From Eunapius fragilis (Eukaryota; Porifera; Demospongiae; Spongillida; Spongillidae), in contig OY811972.1 of the NCBI GenBank assembly GCA_963681505.1, positions 2,394,663 through 2,458,662 of the forward strand: a stretch of DNA of 64,000 nucleotides, given 5' to 3'. Positions within the stretch are counted from its first letter, which is position 1. Each line of letters starts with the position of its first letter. The notes beneath the pieces are model-generated. The model saw nothing but the letters and a program-made list of their open reading frames with translations, had not been told where the DNA came from and searched no databases. Made by a program: the position numbers and the translations under genes. Positions 35,831 through 49,506 of the stretch are shown here, piece after piece.

Positions 35831-36506
35831 CCCATGAGGGCATGGGTCCAGGACATTTGATGTATGGATATAACTATGGTTGTTACCACGGGACGTCCTA
35901 TCCACCAATTGGTTGGAGATATGGAATTCACAGGTATAGGTTAACTAGCATAATTAGGACAACATTTAGAAAACAGATGAATATCATGGTACACTGGTGT
36001 GGAATGGAAAATAAAAAAGAGGATGATGAAGCATTAAAGGCATGTGATTGGATTCAGATCATAAATAATGATTGAGCCTTTGGACTTCTCCTGAGGAGTA
36101 ATTATCCTCATGGCATTACAACTGTCCTCGCATTTAAACCTAGTGGTGTAGGAAGCACATGGGGGTCATGGAGACAATGATTCCTTGCCTCACTAGAACT
36201 CCTCTTTTGCCAATTCCAGGACTTGCAACTAGGTTGTAGTTACCTCATTAGACATTCAGTCCTCCCTCCACTCTACACTACCACTACCACCATCACGCAT
36301 TAATGTGTATGTCAAAATTTTAATACCACCACACTACAAACTCAAACATACACATGTGTCGGGCAATTATGACTCAATCTTTGTATCTTGCAGCATTTAT
36401 AAAACTATGTATGCACAAAGCAGTTCAAATAGCTAGCAAACTATTGAATAGGCTTGCACCACACACACACATGTCTCTACACTTATGTCTTGTACCACTA
36501 ACTGCC

Positions 36507-39500
36507 TTACATTCCTTGTGTTTGTTCGTATATATTTTCATCATCAAGAGTGGCCATGTCAACCTGCTCATAAACTGTTTTTCCTGTATCTTCCAGTTGC
36601 ACCTTTGCATGGTCTGCAGGTGACTCATACTGCACAGAGGGAACTTGGCTTTGGTCAACATTGGGTCCTTTGGCAGCCATCTTCCTCCTCATGATCCTGT
36701 GTGAGTGCAAGCCCGTGAACTACTGTTGTGAGGAATTAGTAACATACACTTATGCAGTTCTATATCCAGTTAAACAAATTGGAGATGGGGAGGGGGGGGG
36801 TGGAGTAAACACGAGTGGATATGGCCCTAATCGGGAAAAGCCATAAGGAGGCCGCCAACACATGCATGCGCACCTAGCATAAATGGCCATGCCATTCCAC
36901 ATGCACTGCAGAGCAGATAGCAACAAACCATGTAAACATTGTTAGAATAGGCTGATAGCAATTGCATGAACAAGCTTTGCTATACACATATGAGTCTATC
37001 TATTGAACTATTTAAATCTAAACACTTATAACCAATGCTCATTTCATTAAAATTAGATTTCAAGGACTTTAGCAATAAGTGCAGAATTTAAAATGTTAAT
37101 CAAAGAAATAACTTACATGTACGCTACAATGACAACCAGAATAGCTGACAGTACACCAATGGATAGCCCTCCAATAAAGGCACCAGTAACTGGTCCCGCC
37201 TGACTGCTGACTGCTTGTGGAGCACTCATAACTGGATACACCTTGAATGTATGACCATTAGCAGTAAGAGTTGGGAAACCCTGCACCAGTAACCATGCAA
37301 CCAGTTGTGCTGCTAAAGTAGACCCTGTGATGTCTCCAGAAGCAGAGGAATACGATATGGTGGCAGTTTACAATAATGCCTGACCGCCTGAAGTACAGGT
37401 AATGGAGTGTTTGATGTCTGCTTCATTCAAACTGATTTTGTACAAACGAGTAAGAACCCCAGTGATGTTAGCATTAATTGAGGCAGCCATAGTAGCAAGT
37501 TGAGTATACTGAAATAAAATGATTGCATGTGTATTCAATGAAAAAAGCATTAGAAAGGACAAGCAAGATAAACCCCGTCACTTGCATGTATTGAAATGTG
37601 AAATAAAGAATCATTGCCTCACATCTGAGATAGATAATCTGATTCTTGGTGTGATAGATACAATTCACAACTATACTAGGCTTGTGATCGTAGCACCAAT
37701 CACATTGTATAATCACACAGCTTGTGCAATACCTGGATCCATTAGTAGCTTATAGAGTGCTGCAGATTTTTATAAGTATGTTTTTCTTTTCTCCTCCTCA
37801 TCCTTATCCCTCCTTCATGCTCCACTTCTTTTCATTGTCATATATTTCTTTAGACACAGTAGGCGCAATTATCAAAACATTTAGAGTTCATTTGTTATCA
37901 CATAGTATCCCTTACAGATATAATGCATGGTCCTTAAACGTTATTACAATCTCTATGTAGGGGTTCTGAGGATTCATTGCATTATTGGGACTTTGGCATT
38001 ACACATGGCTCCAGTAGTGATGACCTTTTATGTACCAAAGTCCTGTATAATTATGTCAAAATGAACAGCATTGCAGTTTTACACTATGCAGATGAATAGA
38101 GTGAACACTGCAATGGTCCTTAAACATATTGTGACAAACTGTTTAGTTTAGACATATGGCTATAGTGACAGGTTTGGATATATAGATGAATTGGGGGAAA
38201 TGGTCAGGAAGAACAAAGAAAGGCGCAGGATTTAGCATTTGAAAGTTGGGAGGAGCTATAAGATATAAGGTTTTTTATTACACTTCCTTTTAATGTGAAA
38301 TCATACATCAGCAGAGGCTGTCATGCATGCAATGTGCTTACACTCAGGTATGTACATGTCCCCCCACTGGTGTACCGAAGCTCCAACTGGATGTTACCTA
38401 AGATGAAGTGTAATATCAAACACATATCACATACCCAACAGCTCACCTTCTCCCTTAATGAGCACACTTCTCTCTGTTACCAGCACTGTGTTATCAACAG
38501 AGCAAACATACAGACCATAGGGATTGGATGGTGTTGCTGTGTCAATAGTCACCACATTGGTTCCCTCTGCCACTGTCAGTCCATTCTTTATCCAACTGGA
38601 GGTAACAAATGGTGGATAGCCTCCTTGAGAGGTACATGTCAGAATTGTGTAGCCTGCGATACTGATGGACATCTCTGTACTTGGTATACTGATGTTATTG
38701 TATGCTACCAACACCTGAGGTTGAGCTGAAATTAGAAATGTTGTATAAAAACCTCCCCACATTGCAATATCTTGTTGCATACTTGCATTGGCAAATCTGA
38801 TGCGAGATGAATCCAGCTGTATGTATGAGATACCTAATGGATATCTGGCAAAGCTGTAGTAATCAGAAGGACAATGGTAAACAGAACTGCCAAAGCTAGA
38901 GTCGCTTAGGTAGTCGTATATGTCAATCATGAGGCTAGCATCCAGATATCCACTATCTAGACTGCTGACAATAGTAGCATTTTGGTATGCACTGTTGGCT
39001 CCAGTCAGCAGTACACCACTAGAGGTCTGTATGCCACTGGGTGCCCTCAGCCCATTGTAATACAGCATAGAGGTAACATATGAGTAGGTTATGTAGTTCC
39101 ATATATACTCTGGTCCAGGCAATGTTGTCCAATTAAGTTGTATTGACAGTGGACCTCCAGTAGTAAGTGGTATGACTTGTGAAGAAATAGGATGGTCTGA
39201 TCCGTACAAACCTAATTTAACACCTTAGAATAGATGAAAAGTTTCACACAAAAGGAAAGAAACATTACCATCTGATGCAGTAACTGTAAACTTCAGTCCA
39301 GCCACAACGGGGTAACTTCTCAGTGAATCCAACATTCTGGCTTCACATTATTCCTGCCTATTCCTGGTGACCACACCCATATGTTTAACTTCATAAGTAC
39401 CAGCATCTGATTCAACAGTATTCATGATGGTCAGAATGGTACTGTCTGGACTTATCGTCACTCTACCTCCTGCTGTTATAGGATTACCCTCATGATACCA

Positions 39501-42143
39501 AGTAAGTGACCTCAAGTACTTTGTGACATCAATTTCTGTGACATTTATACTCAAAACAATGCTTTGAGGTGGTACAAATGGTATGGTAGGATTGAGGCTT
39601 GAGGTGATAAGACCTGTGGGGTAATATGGAAGTGATGATACATACTGCAATATCCCTTACTTTGTACACTAATGTCTGCCTTTCCAACTCCAAGTGTGGA
39701 TGTCCCACTGTTCACAACACAGTAGTAATGTCCAATGCTGGGATGATTGAGGCCAATGGTTACAGTAGCATTGGAGGCCTGTGGGCTATCTGAGTGTAAT
39801 GCTCTTGAATACAAGGCTGCCCTCCAAGTGTAGGTTACTTCAGGTGGGAGAGGAGGATTTGAGTGGCAGTAAAGAGCTACAGTTGACCCAATAGTGAAGG
39901 GACCATTGGGAGGATCAGTTGTTAACTTGACATCATAAAATACTTCCTCTGTAAGGTGGAGTGAAATACAACACCACATCAATATCATCAATAGCTGTAT
40001 GGATGTGAGCCATCATTACCATTGAGGCATGATATAACAGCATCCTTGTCATGACCACAGTTGAGAGTACCAACATTTCCAAAGATGCACTCTCTCACAT
40101 GCGATTCACTGCCAGTACATGATATGCTGCTAAGAACGGGGCCAGTGTTTGTACGATATTTTCCTGATGATAGTGTGACACCTACAATAAGTGAATAATA
40201 AGTTAATGCATAACACAAACATAGGTAGACTTGCACAAACCTTTAGTGTTGATGTCAAGTGATCTGCATACTATCAGTGCAGCTGTCTTGCTAACTCCAG
40301 TCACACACACACTTGCTCAGAATCCATCTCTCTTACATATTTTCAACCTTCCTTCTCTGATTGATGGACCATCAGCTAAACGTACATCACCATTGGAGCA
40401 CTCTGAGATGTTTGTGGATGGACCAAGACATGATACCCCTGCACTGTTATTTGAGGTGCTGGAAAGTGTGATATAAAACTGTATATTGTAGTTTTTTAGC
40501 CTTTGAACTGAGCTGTAAGAGCATTGTCCAATGGAAGCTTCATTTCCCCTGCAGTAGACATCGAAAACTTCAAGTAAAGTTGTTCCTTTACCAAAGTATG
40601 ATCCTCCATATGGTACTGCCCCTATTAATGGTTATATAATTCGATGCAATGGATAACTTTTAATGGTGTTGGTACTTACACTGATATGGATATCCAAGTT
40701 GTCTGCACACCACCAGGGCATTATTGTATCTCCACCTTCCGTCATAAATAGCCACCCACACTCCACTACGGCACACTTCAACACGTCCTTCATATGCAGT
40801 ACTACCATCAGCCAGACGTACTTGCCCCTCTGTGCAACTTGAGTTCACTATATGGGGGTGCAGCTATCTGTTAAAATGTTACACTTGAGATACAGTATTC
40901 CTACCATAGCAAAGAATTCCTACATCATAATTGTGATCATATGGTGCACTTGTAGAATATGTGCAGTCTGTCAGATGCGCCTCATTACCCAAGCAGGATA
41001 ATGCTGTTATTACCAATGATCCTGTCCCATATCCATAATACGATGAATAGTAGTTAGGACTAGCATAATATTGTGCTGTTCCAACTAAAGGAAATATGGT
41101 TAGCTAATTAGCACCAGTAAAGCAGTGTCTTAGTTACATGATGTGTTTCCAAACATTTGCTTGCAGGCAATGTTTGGAGCATTGGTATCCCAGCTATATT
41201 GTGTATAAAATGAGGTCCATGAACCACTGATACACATCTCCAGCCTTCCTTCAGTTGGGGTGTAGCCATCTGCCAAGCGCAGACGTCCTGATTCACAAAG
41301 ATCTTACTGAAGAGAGGGGGGTGCATAAAGAGTATACCTCCCAATTAAAAATACAGGAAGAAAACCAGCTTGCAATGAGTTCTTAAAAAATAAACTTACA
41401 AACATATAAATCGTTTATTACTGACACACAAATATTGGTATTGGCATGGAACAGTCCTTACAGCATTGTTATACTCCTTAATTGCATTGTTTTCATATCT
41501 AATGTTCTTGTCATTCTTCCCTCAACCAACCATCTATAATTTATGTGAGCAGAACAACCTGAGATGTGCCGTGATATGGTTTAAGATCATGACTATTTGC
41601 CGTTGCAACTATAAAATACAATAATAAAAACAGATAACTGTTTATAGTAACTTCAATCATCAAGCTGCATTTTTATTCGTATATCTGTGTGGGAGACATA
41701 AAATACCATGCAAAACAATTTCTTGTGGCATTAGTTCATCAATCATTTACAATGAAAGTGAAATTAAACAGCTTTTATCAGTACTGAATAAATTTGTGCA
41801 AAGTTATCTTTGAATTGCGCATGTCCAGCCTAGAAACAATACAATAAATTGGTTAAAACTATTATTTATAAATTTTTGAACTTTTGCAACAATATATACC
41901 TTTATGAATTCCTCAATGATGTGCATGAAATCGTGAGGCTTTGCATTTTTTAAATATGATGACACAGCTATTCACCTTGGCACTTTACTCCACTCTCTTG
42001 TCCTCTGTGGCAGTGATGAACACCAACAGAATATGAGGAAGAACAACTTAGCAAACTGCTTTCTGTACCACTGCAGTATGCACCATCCAACACAAATGGA
42101 TTTTGACTTGGTCCAAATGGAGCAATTGAATAATATTCGGCAC
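36507..42143 (-). pseudogene. SRCR-Ig receptor copy 2, truncated pseudogene
   Basis: Same exon order as copies 1 and 3, from the second half of SRCR4 (41,970-42,143) to the cytoplasmic exon (36507-36696). The signal peptide, SRCR1-3 and the first half of SRCR4 are absent. Three in-frame stops are visible: TGA at 40317-40319, replacing the conserved Trp of SRCR7 (GFW-AS). TAA at 39348-39350, replacing Lys in NRQEK of the cysteine-poor Ig. TAA at 37368-37370, replacing Tyr in the membrane-proximal domain. The intron between the unknown module and the third Ig is shortened, so they read as one frame (38427-39209). The tail with TVYEQV is still intact, which fits recent loss. Sequence 5' of 42,143 does not match the other copies. 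Confidence 0.88.
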
Positions 42144-43164
<1,021 letters not shown>

Positions 43165-43515
43165 TTAGCAATGACAATAAATTGATGCCAAAAGTTCACG
43201 ATTAAGTCCACCACTTAAGTTAAGGTCACCAGCAATATAATCTGCTAGTAGCCCATATGTTGTCATTGTAACATTATGTGATATGATTTTAGATTTTGTT
43301 AAAGGTTTCACAAAAATGATGTGTCCATTATAGAGTACATTATGTTCATGTACATACCAAACATGTTCAAAGTAAAGGCCATTAAGGGATGAACTATCTG
43401 ACATAACAGTTAGTATTGTACTTCTCTGAGCCTCAGACAGTTCTGGAAACTCCTTCTCCAAATTTTCTAAATTTTCTGCAACAGGACGTAATTTCGTTTC
43501 AATACTTCTTCTAAA
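43165..43515 (-). other. Open frame adjoining the putative Gypsy LTR, unrecognised
   Basis: The minus-strand frame reads RPVAENLENLEKEFPELSEA ... SSLNGLYFEHVWYV ... TYGLLADYIAGDLNLSGGLN and ends at 43165. CTGTTGCAG at its 5' side could be a splice acceptor. I do not recognise the family. It may be part of a disrupted host or transposon gene into which the Gypsy element inserted. Confidence 0.35.
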
Positions 43516-43517
43516 AC

Positions 43518-43842
43518 TGTTATAGCAACTGTGATTGAGACTATGGCCTCGCACGCGCTGCGACAGAACTCCCGAGTTGGGAAGATTCTCAAACAGCCAA
43601 ATCACAGCAGTACACACAAACATAAAGCACACACTCAGCATGCAACCACTGCTTGCCAAGTTCCCACAATGCTTCTGCCTCTGCCCGGTTGTCACAGCTT
43701 TTAATAGTGCCGGTCCATCACGTGCGAAGATGCTTCTAGAAGCTCCTATACAATCAGGGACATACAGTCTGGCTGCATTAAGTCCAGACATCTAACAAAT
43801 TACACCCACACTTCTATTATACCTATAACAGCAATCACTACA
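43518..43842 (-). repeat. Putative 3' LTR of the second Gypsy element
   Basis: It starts TGTAGTGATTGC directly after a purine tract (GAAGGGAGAAG), which itself follows the polyprotein stop codon. It ends GTTGCTATAACA, giving TGT...ACA ends, 325 bp. There is no second LTR in the window to confirm the borders. Confidence 0.45.
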
Positions 43843-43851
43843 CTTCTCCCT

Positions 43852-44480
43852 TCACAAGCCATATCGTTCTGGGGGTCGGTGAGGTCGGTTAGACCGTCGG
43901 AGGATAGGTGCAGGTTCAGGAGCAGGTACAGGTTCAGGGTCCGCCCTAGGTTGAGGCTGGGGTGGTAAAAGCTGAGCATCAGCCATCGGTGGTATTGGCG
44001 GCTGCTGCTCTGGAACTGGAGGTATGTTAGGATCAAGGGGCCCAACGTCCTCTACATCTTGCTCCTGAGACATGATGGACTCCTTTCTACCATCTGTGGC
44101 ATCATTATTTCTACTCCTAACATGGTCAATGTGGTAACGACTCTCTTTACCATTTTCCAATTTAACTAACACCGTCACAGGCCCCTGTACTGAACTAATA
44201 ACTCCCGGTATCCATTTAGGGGACCCTCCTCTATGGTTCAGGCAATACACCCTTTCTCCCACCATAAATGTACTGTGACTCGCCTTCTGATCATGATCAT
44301 CCTTTTGCCTTTCCTGTTGCTGCTGTACTTGATTCTTCAATGGTGGAACACAAAATCCAAATGAGACTTTGGTTTTCTTCCTAGTAACAGCTCTGCCGGT
44401 GATTGCCCCGTAGTTGAATGAGGGGTCAGCCTATACTGGAATAGAAATCGAGCCAGACAAGTTTCAACATCACCTGTCAT
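43852..44480 (-). pseudogene. C-terminal region of second Gypsy polyprotein
   Basis: The frame 43852-44340 encodes a GERVYCLNHRGGSPKWIPGV segment and a Pro/Glu-rich end with RRSNRPHRPPERYGL, typical of the post-integrase tail of Gypsy polyproteins. The preceding ARFLFQYRLTPHSTTGQSP lies in another frame, so at least one frameshift separates them from the integrase core. A TAA replaces the expected Lys after AVQTL. Confidence 0.75.
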
Positions 44481-44495
44481 TCGTTTGAGGCCATT

Positions 44496-45488
44496 TTAAA
44501 GAGTCTGCACTGCACGTTTCGCCAATCCATTTGTAGCAGCATGGTAGGGTGCACTTCTCACATGTCGGAAACCATTAGCCTTGGCAAAGAACTGGAACTC
44601 TGCACTTGTAAATGCTGTACCATTGTCAGACACTAAAATGTCTGGTAGCCCGTGAGTAGCAAATGTGTGTCTGAGTACTCGCATTGCCTGCTGAGAGGAA
44701 GGTGAGGAGACAACAGCAGCCTCCACCCATTTGGAATGGGCATCCACTATGACAAAAAAAGTTTTCCCCAAAAATGGACCAAAAAAATCTACATACAATC
44801 GAGCCCAAGGTTTGGAGGGCCATTCCCAAGGGTGAAGGAGGGACTTTGATGGTGTGTTACGAGTATCCTGACATGCTGCACATGACTTAACCTTATTTTC
44901 CAATTCTGCATCCACTCCAGGCCACCATACAACACTTCTAGCTAATGCTTTCATCCTCGCAATGCCAGGATGCCCCTCATGCAGCAATTTGAGTATGGGT
45001 TCCCTACCCGGAGGAGGTACCACAACACGACTACCCCAAAGGACACATCCATTGTGAACACTGAGTTCATACCTACGCTGCATATATGGCTTAAACTCCG
45101 GATCCAGTTGTGACTCCCATCCCTGCAGCACCATGCGTCTTACCATAGACAACAATGGGTCCGTATTGGTCCACTTCCTGATAACTGAGGCTGTCACTAC
45201 AGAATCAGCATCTGACAGCATCTGGAGCATGAGAACAGTGTCCCCAGGGATAGGAACCTCCAAAGGAGCCTCTCCCACTGGTAGTCTGCTAAGTGCATCC
45301 ACATTACCGTGGTCTTTTCCAGCTCTGTATTCCATATGGTATTTGTATGCACTTAATGTCAATGCCCATCTCTGAATCCGTCCAGAGGCCATGGTTGGGA
45401 CTGGTTTCTGCTCATTGAAAAGGAACTGTAAAGGTTTGTGATCAGAAAGTATCACAAACTTCCTTCCATACAAGAACAGATGAAATTT
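44496..45488 (-). CDS. RNase H end and integrase of second Gypsy element
   Basis: It resumes with KFHLFLYGRKFVILSDHKPL, then YRAGKDHGNVDALSRLP. The integrase zinc finger is HEGHPGIARMKALARSVVWW with CAACQ. The core has VDFFGPF and VSDNGTAF, but the third catalytic position reads NGLAKRAV where Gypsy integrases have NG-AER. The DDE Glu is therefore replaced by Lys with the usual 35-residue spacing, and the enzyme is expected to be inactive. Confidence 0.85.
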   Translation of the reverse strand, partial: KFHLFLYGRKFVILSDHKPLQFLFNEQKPVPTMASGRIQRWALTLSAYKYHMEYRAGKDHGNVDALSRLPVGEAPLEVPIPGDTVLMLQMLSDADSVVTASVIRKWTNTDPLLSMVRRMVLQGWESQLDPEFKPYMQRRYELSVHNGCVLWGSRVVVPPPGREPILKLLHEGHPGIARMKALARSVVWWPGVDAELENKVKSCAACQDTRNTPSKSLLHPWEWPSKPWARLYVDFFGPFLGKTFFVIVDAHSKWVEAAVVSSPSSQQAMRVLRHTFATHGLPDILVSDNGTAFTSAEFQFFAKANGFRHVRSAPYHAATNGLAKRAVQTL

Positions 45489-45842
45489 CTGTCAAATAAT
45501 ACTCATATGCAGTTATGTGTGCCTGGAGACCAGACAATTTATTTTAGTTCAGGTCCCCAGACTAAGGCTGCTTTGTATTTGTGAAAACGTTTTTAAAACG
45601 TATGTTTCATCTGACCATGCTACTTATCTCTGCCATGAAACCCAACACACCCGCACACTTCAGACAGAACCGCTGGATTAGCGGATCAGAAATGTACATG
45701 TAATGGTGAGATAAATACCCCTGCCTCCTAGATGGGAGGCGCCTATTTGGGGGACGATCAAAGCTCTACCCAGACCTAGAGTATAGACATACATAATGAA
45801 TGATTCTGGTATCGTGTCTCTCAGTTGGTTGCGCCAGGTGAC
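45489..45842 (-). mobile_element. Intron-like 354-bp insert in the Gypsy RNase H gene
   Basis: On the minus strand the insert begins GTCACCTGG right after the codons for GVK and ends TTTGACAG right before KFHLFLYGR, exactly where Gypsy RNase H normally reads GVKKFH. It thus has GT...AG borders and leaves the reading frame intact if removed. Parts of it also occur near 35,730-35,830, so it is a dispersed sequence. It could be an introner-like element or a SINE-like insertion that happens to have these ends. Confidence 0.6.
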
Positions 45843-46650
45843 CTTCACACCCCACACCACTGCTAAACCTTCCTTTTCAATCTGCGAGTACTTTTTCTCA
45901 GCAGGAGCAAGAGACCGAGAGGCATAGGCTATTGGTCGGTCCGTGCCATCTTCATAAACATGTGACAAGACTGCTCCAATGCCGTAAGGGGAAGCATCAC
46001 AAGAAATGGCTAGTTTTCTTCCAGGATCAAAGTGCACCAACAAAACATCTGAAGACAGCTGAGATTTTGCTTTCTGAAATGCATCAGCCTGTTCCTTTCC
46101 CCAGTGCCATGGCTGATGTTTAGCCAGTAACTTGTACAATGGTGCCAAGGTGTCTGCAAGGCAAGGCAAAAACTTTGAATAATAGTTAACTAACCCTATG
46201 AATGACTTAAGCTGTGTGACATCACAAGGGGCAGGTGCACTCAAAATAGCTTGCCGCTTTTCTTGTGTCGGTCTGATTCCCTCCCCTGAGATGTGGAATC
46301 CCAGGTACTCCACACTGGACATCATGAATTTGCATTTTTCTTTCTTTAATTTTGCCCCGACCTGCTGCAGACGAGATAAGACTCTCGCCAAAGTTTCCAT
46401 GTGCTCTTCTCTTGACGAGTCTGCCACCAAAATATCATCTATGTATACCTGAACGTGGGGAATATCCTGCAAAATTCCTTCCATCGTTCGTTGGAAAATA
46501 GCCGGGGCTGCTGCAACGCCAAATAGCAGCCGGTTATAACGAAAGAGGCCCTTGTGGGTGGAAATGGTCACAAGCTCTTTCGACTCTTCCTCTAGCTGCA
46601 ACTGCAAGTAAGTGTGCGACAGATCCAGTTTAGAGAACACTTTAGCTCCC
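45843..46650 (-). CDS. Reverse transcriptase of second Gypsy element
   Basis: Motifs in order are FSKLDLSHTYLQL, TISTHKGLFRYNRLLFGVAA, APAIFQRTME, the polymerase box YIDDIL, LGFHISGEGIRPT, FIGLVNYYSKFLP, and RNase H ISCDASPYGIGAVLSHV with YSQIEKEGLAVVWGV. LLFGV replaces the usual LPFG. The N-terminal fingers are missing at the truncation point. Confidence 0.88.
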
Positions 46651-47312
46651 GTCTCTGAGTGTGAGCACAATATAACATCGGGGCCTTTACCATAGATTCC
46701 TTCACTAGCTAGAATCTCATATACATCTGTAACTGGCTGTGGTGCATTCTGTGGGGAGGGAGGTATCCTTGATACACATAACACTCCTGGGATCTACCTT
46801 TTCAACTAATAAATACATTCATAGGTATGTCTGTCAATATTATGTCTCGGAGTTGGTAGTGACAGGTGACCATATAGCCACAATACTTACCAGTAAAAGC
46901 ATAGGTCCACTGTAAATATCTCTGAGCAGGAGCACAATATAGTGTCCATTATAATGTGAAAGTTTATAGAGGCTGGGCCTTCACCATAGATTCTTTCCCT
47001 AGCTAGAGCTCCTCTTTTGCCAATTCCTGGACCTGCTACTGGTTGTAGTACCTCTTTGGACATTCAGTCCCCCTCCAATCTACACCTCCACCACCACATC
47101 ACGTATAAATGCATATGTCAAAATTTAAACCACCACACTACAAACTCAAACAGACATGTGTGCCATGCAATTATGACTAAATCTTTGTATCTTGCAGCAT
47201 TCATAAAATTATGCAAGCATAAAGCAGTTCAAATAGCTAGCAACTAATGAATAGGCGTGCACACATATGTCTCAACGTACATTTATATCTTGCACCACTG
47301 ACTGCCTTTAAG
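46651..47312. repeat. Duplicated 3' flank of receptor copy 3
   Basis: It matches 680-1228 and, in part, 36,185-36,505 (for example CTGTAACTGGCTGTGG and the CTCCTCTTTTGCCAATTCC segment). No gene is supported. Confidence 0.7.
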
Positions 47313-49467
47313 TTACATTCCTTGTGTTTGTTCATATATATTTGCATCGTCAAGAGTGGCTATGTGAACCTGCTCATAAACTGTTTTTCCTGCATCCTCC
47401 AGTTGCACCTTCGCATGGTCTGCACGTGACTCATACCGCACAGAGGGAACTTGGCTTTGGTCAACATTGGGTCCTTTGGCAGCCATCTTCCTCCTCATGA
47501 TCCTGTGTGAGTGCAAGCCCGTGAACTATTGCACATGTATAGTTGTGAGTAATTAGTAGATTCACTTATGCAGTTCCATATTCTGTTAAACGAATTGGAG
47601 ATGGGGGTGGAGAGGGGGGGGGGGGTAGAGTAGATATGGCCCTGATCTGGAGCAGCTATGATCCTCGTCAAGGACCCAGCTTACTTTGCGTAACACAATT
47701 GGATATGGCCCTCATCAGGAGCAGCCATCAGAAGACTGCACATGGGATTTCAACCGAAGTCTAGTCTGGAAGCTATATGACATTATATCAATGACACTGG
47801 ACCACAGTGGATGGACTCATGTGTATTGCAAAATATGTTCATGCAACTACCTTCGGCCTGTTCCACCAATTTACACATGCACCTCACACTTGTTCTGCGT
47901 GGACTCCAAAGAGCCTGGCAGTCATTATTGTCAAAAATTAATTCTATTTCAGGCTATGATCCTCAGCAAGGGCCCAGTTTACCCCTGGTATTGGCACTTT
48001 GGTTGAAATACAAACATTGCCACATGTTAGATGATGTCAGCTAACTGAAAGGGCCTACAACTCTATACTCCAGTGGGGTACTGTTACATAACTGAACTGC
48101 TAGTCATAATGCCCATAAAATTCAGTTCGGTTGTAAAACAGTTCTGCCATAAGGATTATCATAATGCATACAATCCTGTTAACGCATCTAAAGGTGTGTG
48201 GAATTGAACTATTTTAATCTAGAAACTTATAATCAATGCTCATTCCATTAAGGCCTTTAGCAGTACAGTGCAGAATGTTCTCAAAAGAATAACTTACATG
48301 TACGCTGCGATGGCAACCAGAATAGCTGACAGTACACCAATGGATAGCCCTCCAATAAAAGTACCAGTAAGTGGTCCTGCCTGACTGCTGACTGCTTGTA
48401 GCGCACTCATAACTGGATACACCTTGAATGTATGACCACTAGCAGTGAGAGTTGGGGAGCCCTGCACCAGTAACCATGCAACCAGTTGTGCTGCTAAAGT
48501 AGACCCTGTGATGTCTCCAGAAGCAGAGGAATACGATATGGTGGCAGTGTACAATAATGCCTGACCACCTGAAGTACAGGTAGTGGAGTGTTTGATGTCT
48601 GCTTCATCCAAACTGATCTTGTACAAACGAGTAAGAACCCTAGTGATGTTAGCATTAATTGAGGCAGCCATAGTAGCCAGTTGAGAATACTGAAATAAAA
48701 TGATTCCACGTGTTTTCAATGAAAAAGAAAAAATTAGAAAGGACAAACAAGATAAATAAACCCCATCACTTGCATGCATTGAAATGAATGACAAACCATT
48801 GCCTCACATCTCTGAGATAGATAATCTGATTCTTGGTGCAATGCATTTTTTTTAGAGAATATTTAAATACAATACTGTACTATATAGGAATCTAATATCA
48901 GGAACTACGATAGTAGTTCCTATATAGGAATTGACCCGGGTCGTGAATATCATTAAAAAAACGCGACCCGCGTATAACTCGCGTACCAAGAAAACGGATA
49001 GTTTAGCTCTTTGTTCCTATCGAACCAGAAGGCAAAGACGGCCATTTTAATGTTTTGTTCCAGTCTTCAAACTGTTTGCTTTAAGAGAACAAAAAAGTTC
49101 GTGTTTTTCCTCGTCCCCAGGCCAAATCTTCTCCGTCGTCGTCGTCGTCGTCGTCGTCGTCTTCTAATTCTCGGGTGAGTATAACTCCTGATAGGAATGG
49201 TTTTAAAGAGCGCCAATTATACCAATCGCTTTAGAATCTCCTGGAAGGCCATCTTCAATTATCAGATGTTTTAATAAAGCATAAAACTGACATACGTAAT
49301 CATTACGTAATGCGTAGTGTTAAATAGAAGCGTTCCCATGGCGACATTTACGTATATTTAGAATTGTGCAAACAAAAGAGGAGAGCAGACGACGTGTTTG
49401 AATTCTCCCGCGTTCCTTACAGTGATCCCAAACAAAAGCGGGCGTCTGCTCGTGACGGTAATTGAAG

Positions 49468-49506
<39 letters not shown>

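Larger units (their letters stand above)
43518..46650 (-). mobile_element. Second Gypsy element, 5'-truncated and inactive
   Basis: Minus-strand reverse transcriptase, RNase H and integrase. The 5' side stops inside the reverse transcriptase at about 46,650 (KVFSKLDLS is the first recognisable motif), where it abuts the 3' flank of receptor copy 3. The protease, gag and 5' LTR are missing. Because LTR elements do not insert truncated, a later deletion or recombination removed them, possibly together with the 5' exons of receptor copy 2. Confidence 0.85.

Noticed and set aside
43165-43791. A single 208-codon host gene on the minus strand.
   Set aside because: The 5' part coincides with the putative Gypsy LTR following its purine tract and stop codon, so the frame is probably a chance read-through into adjoining sequence.
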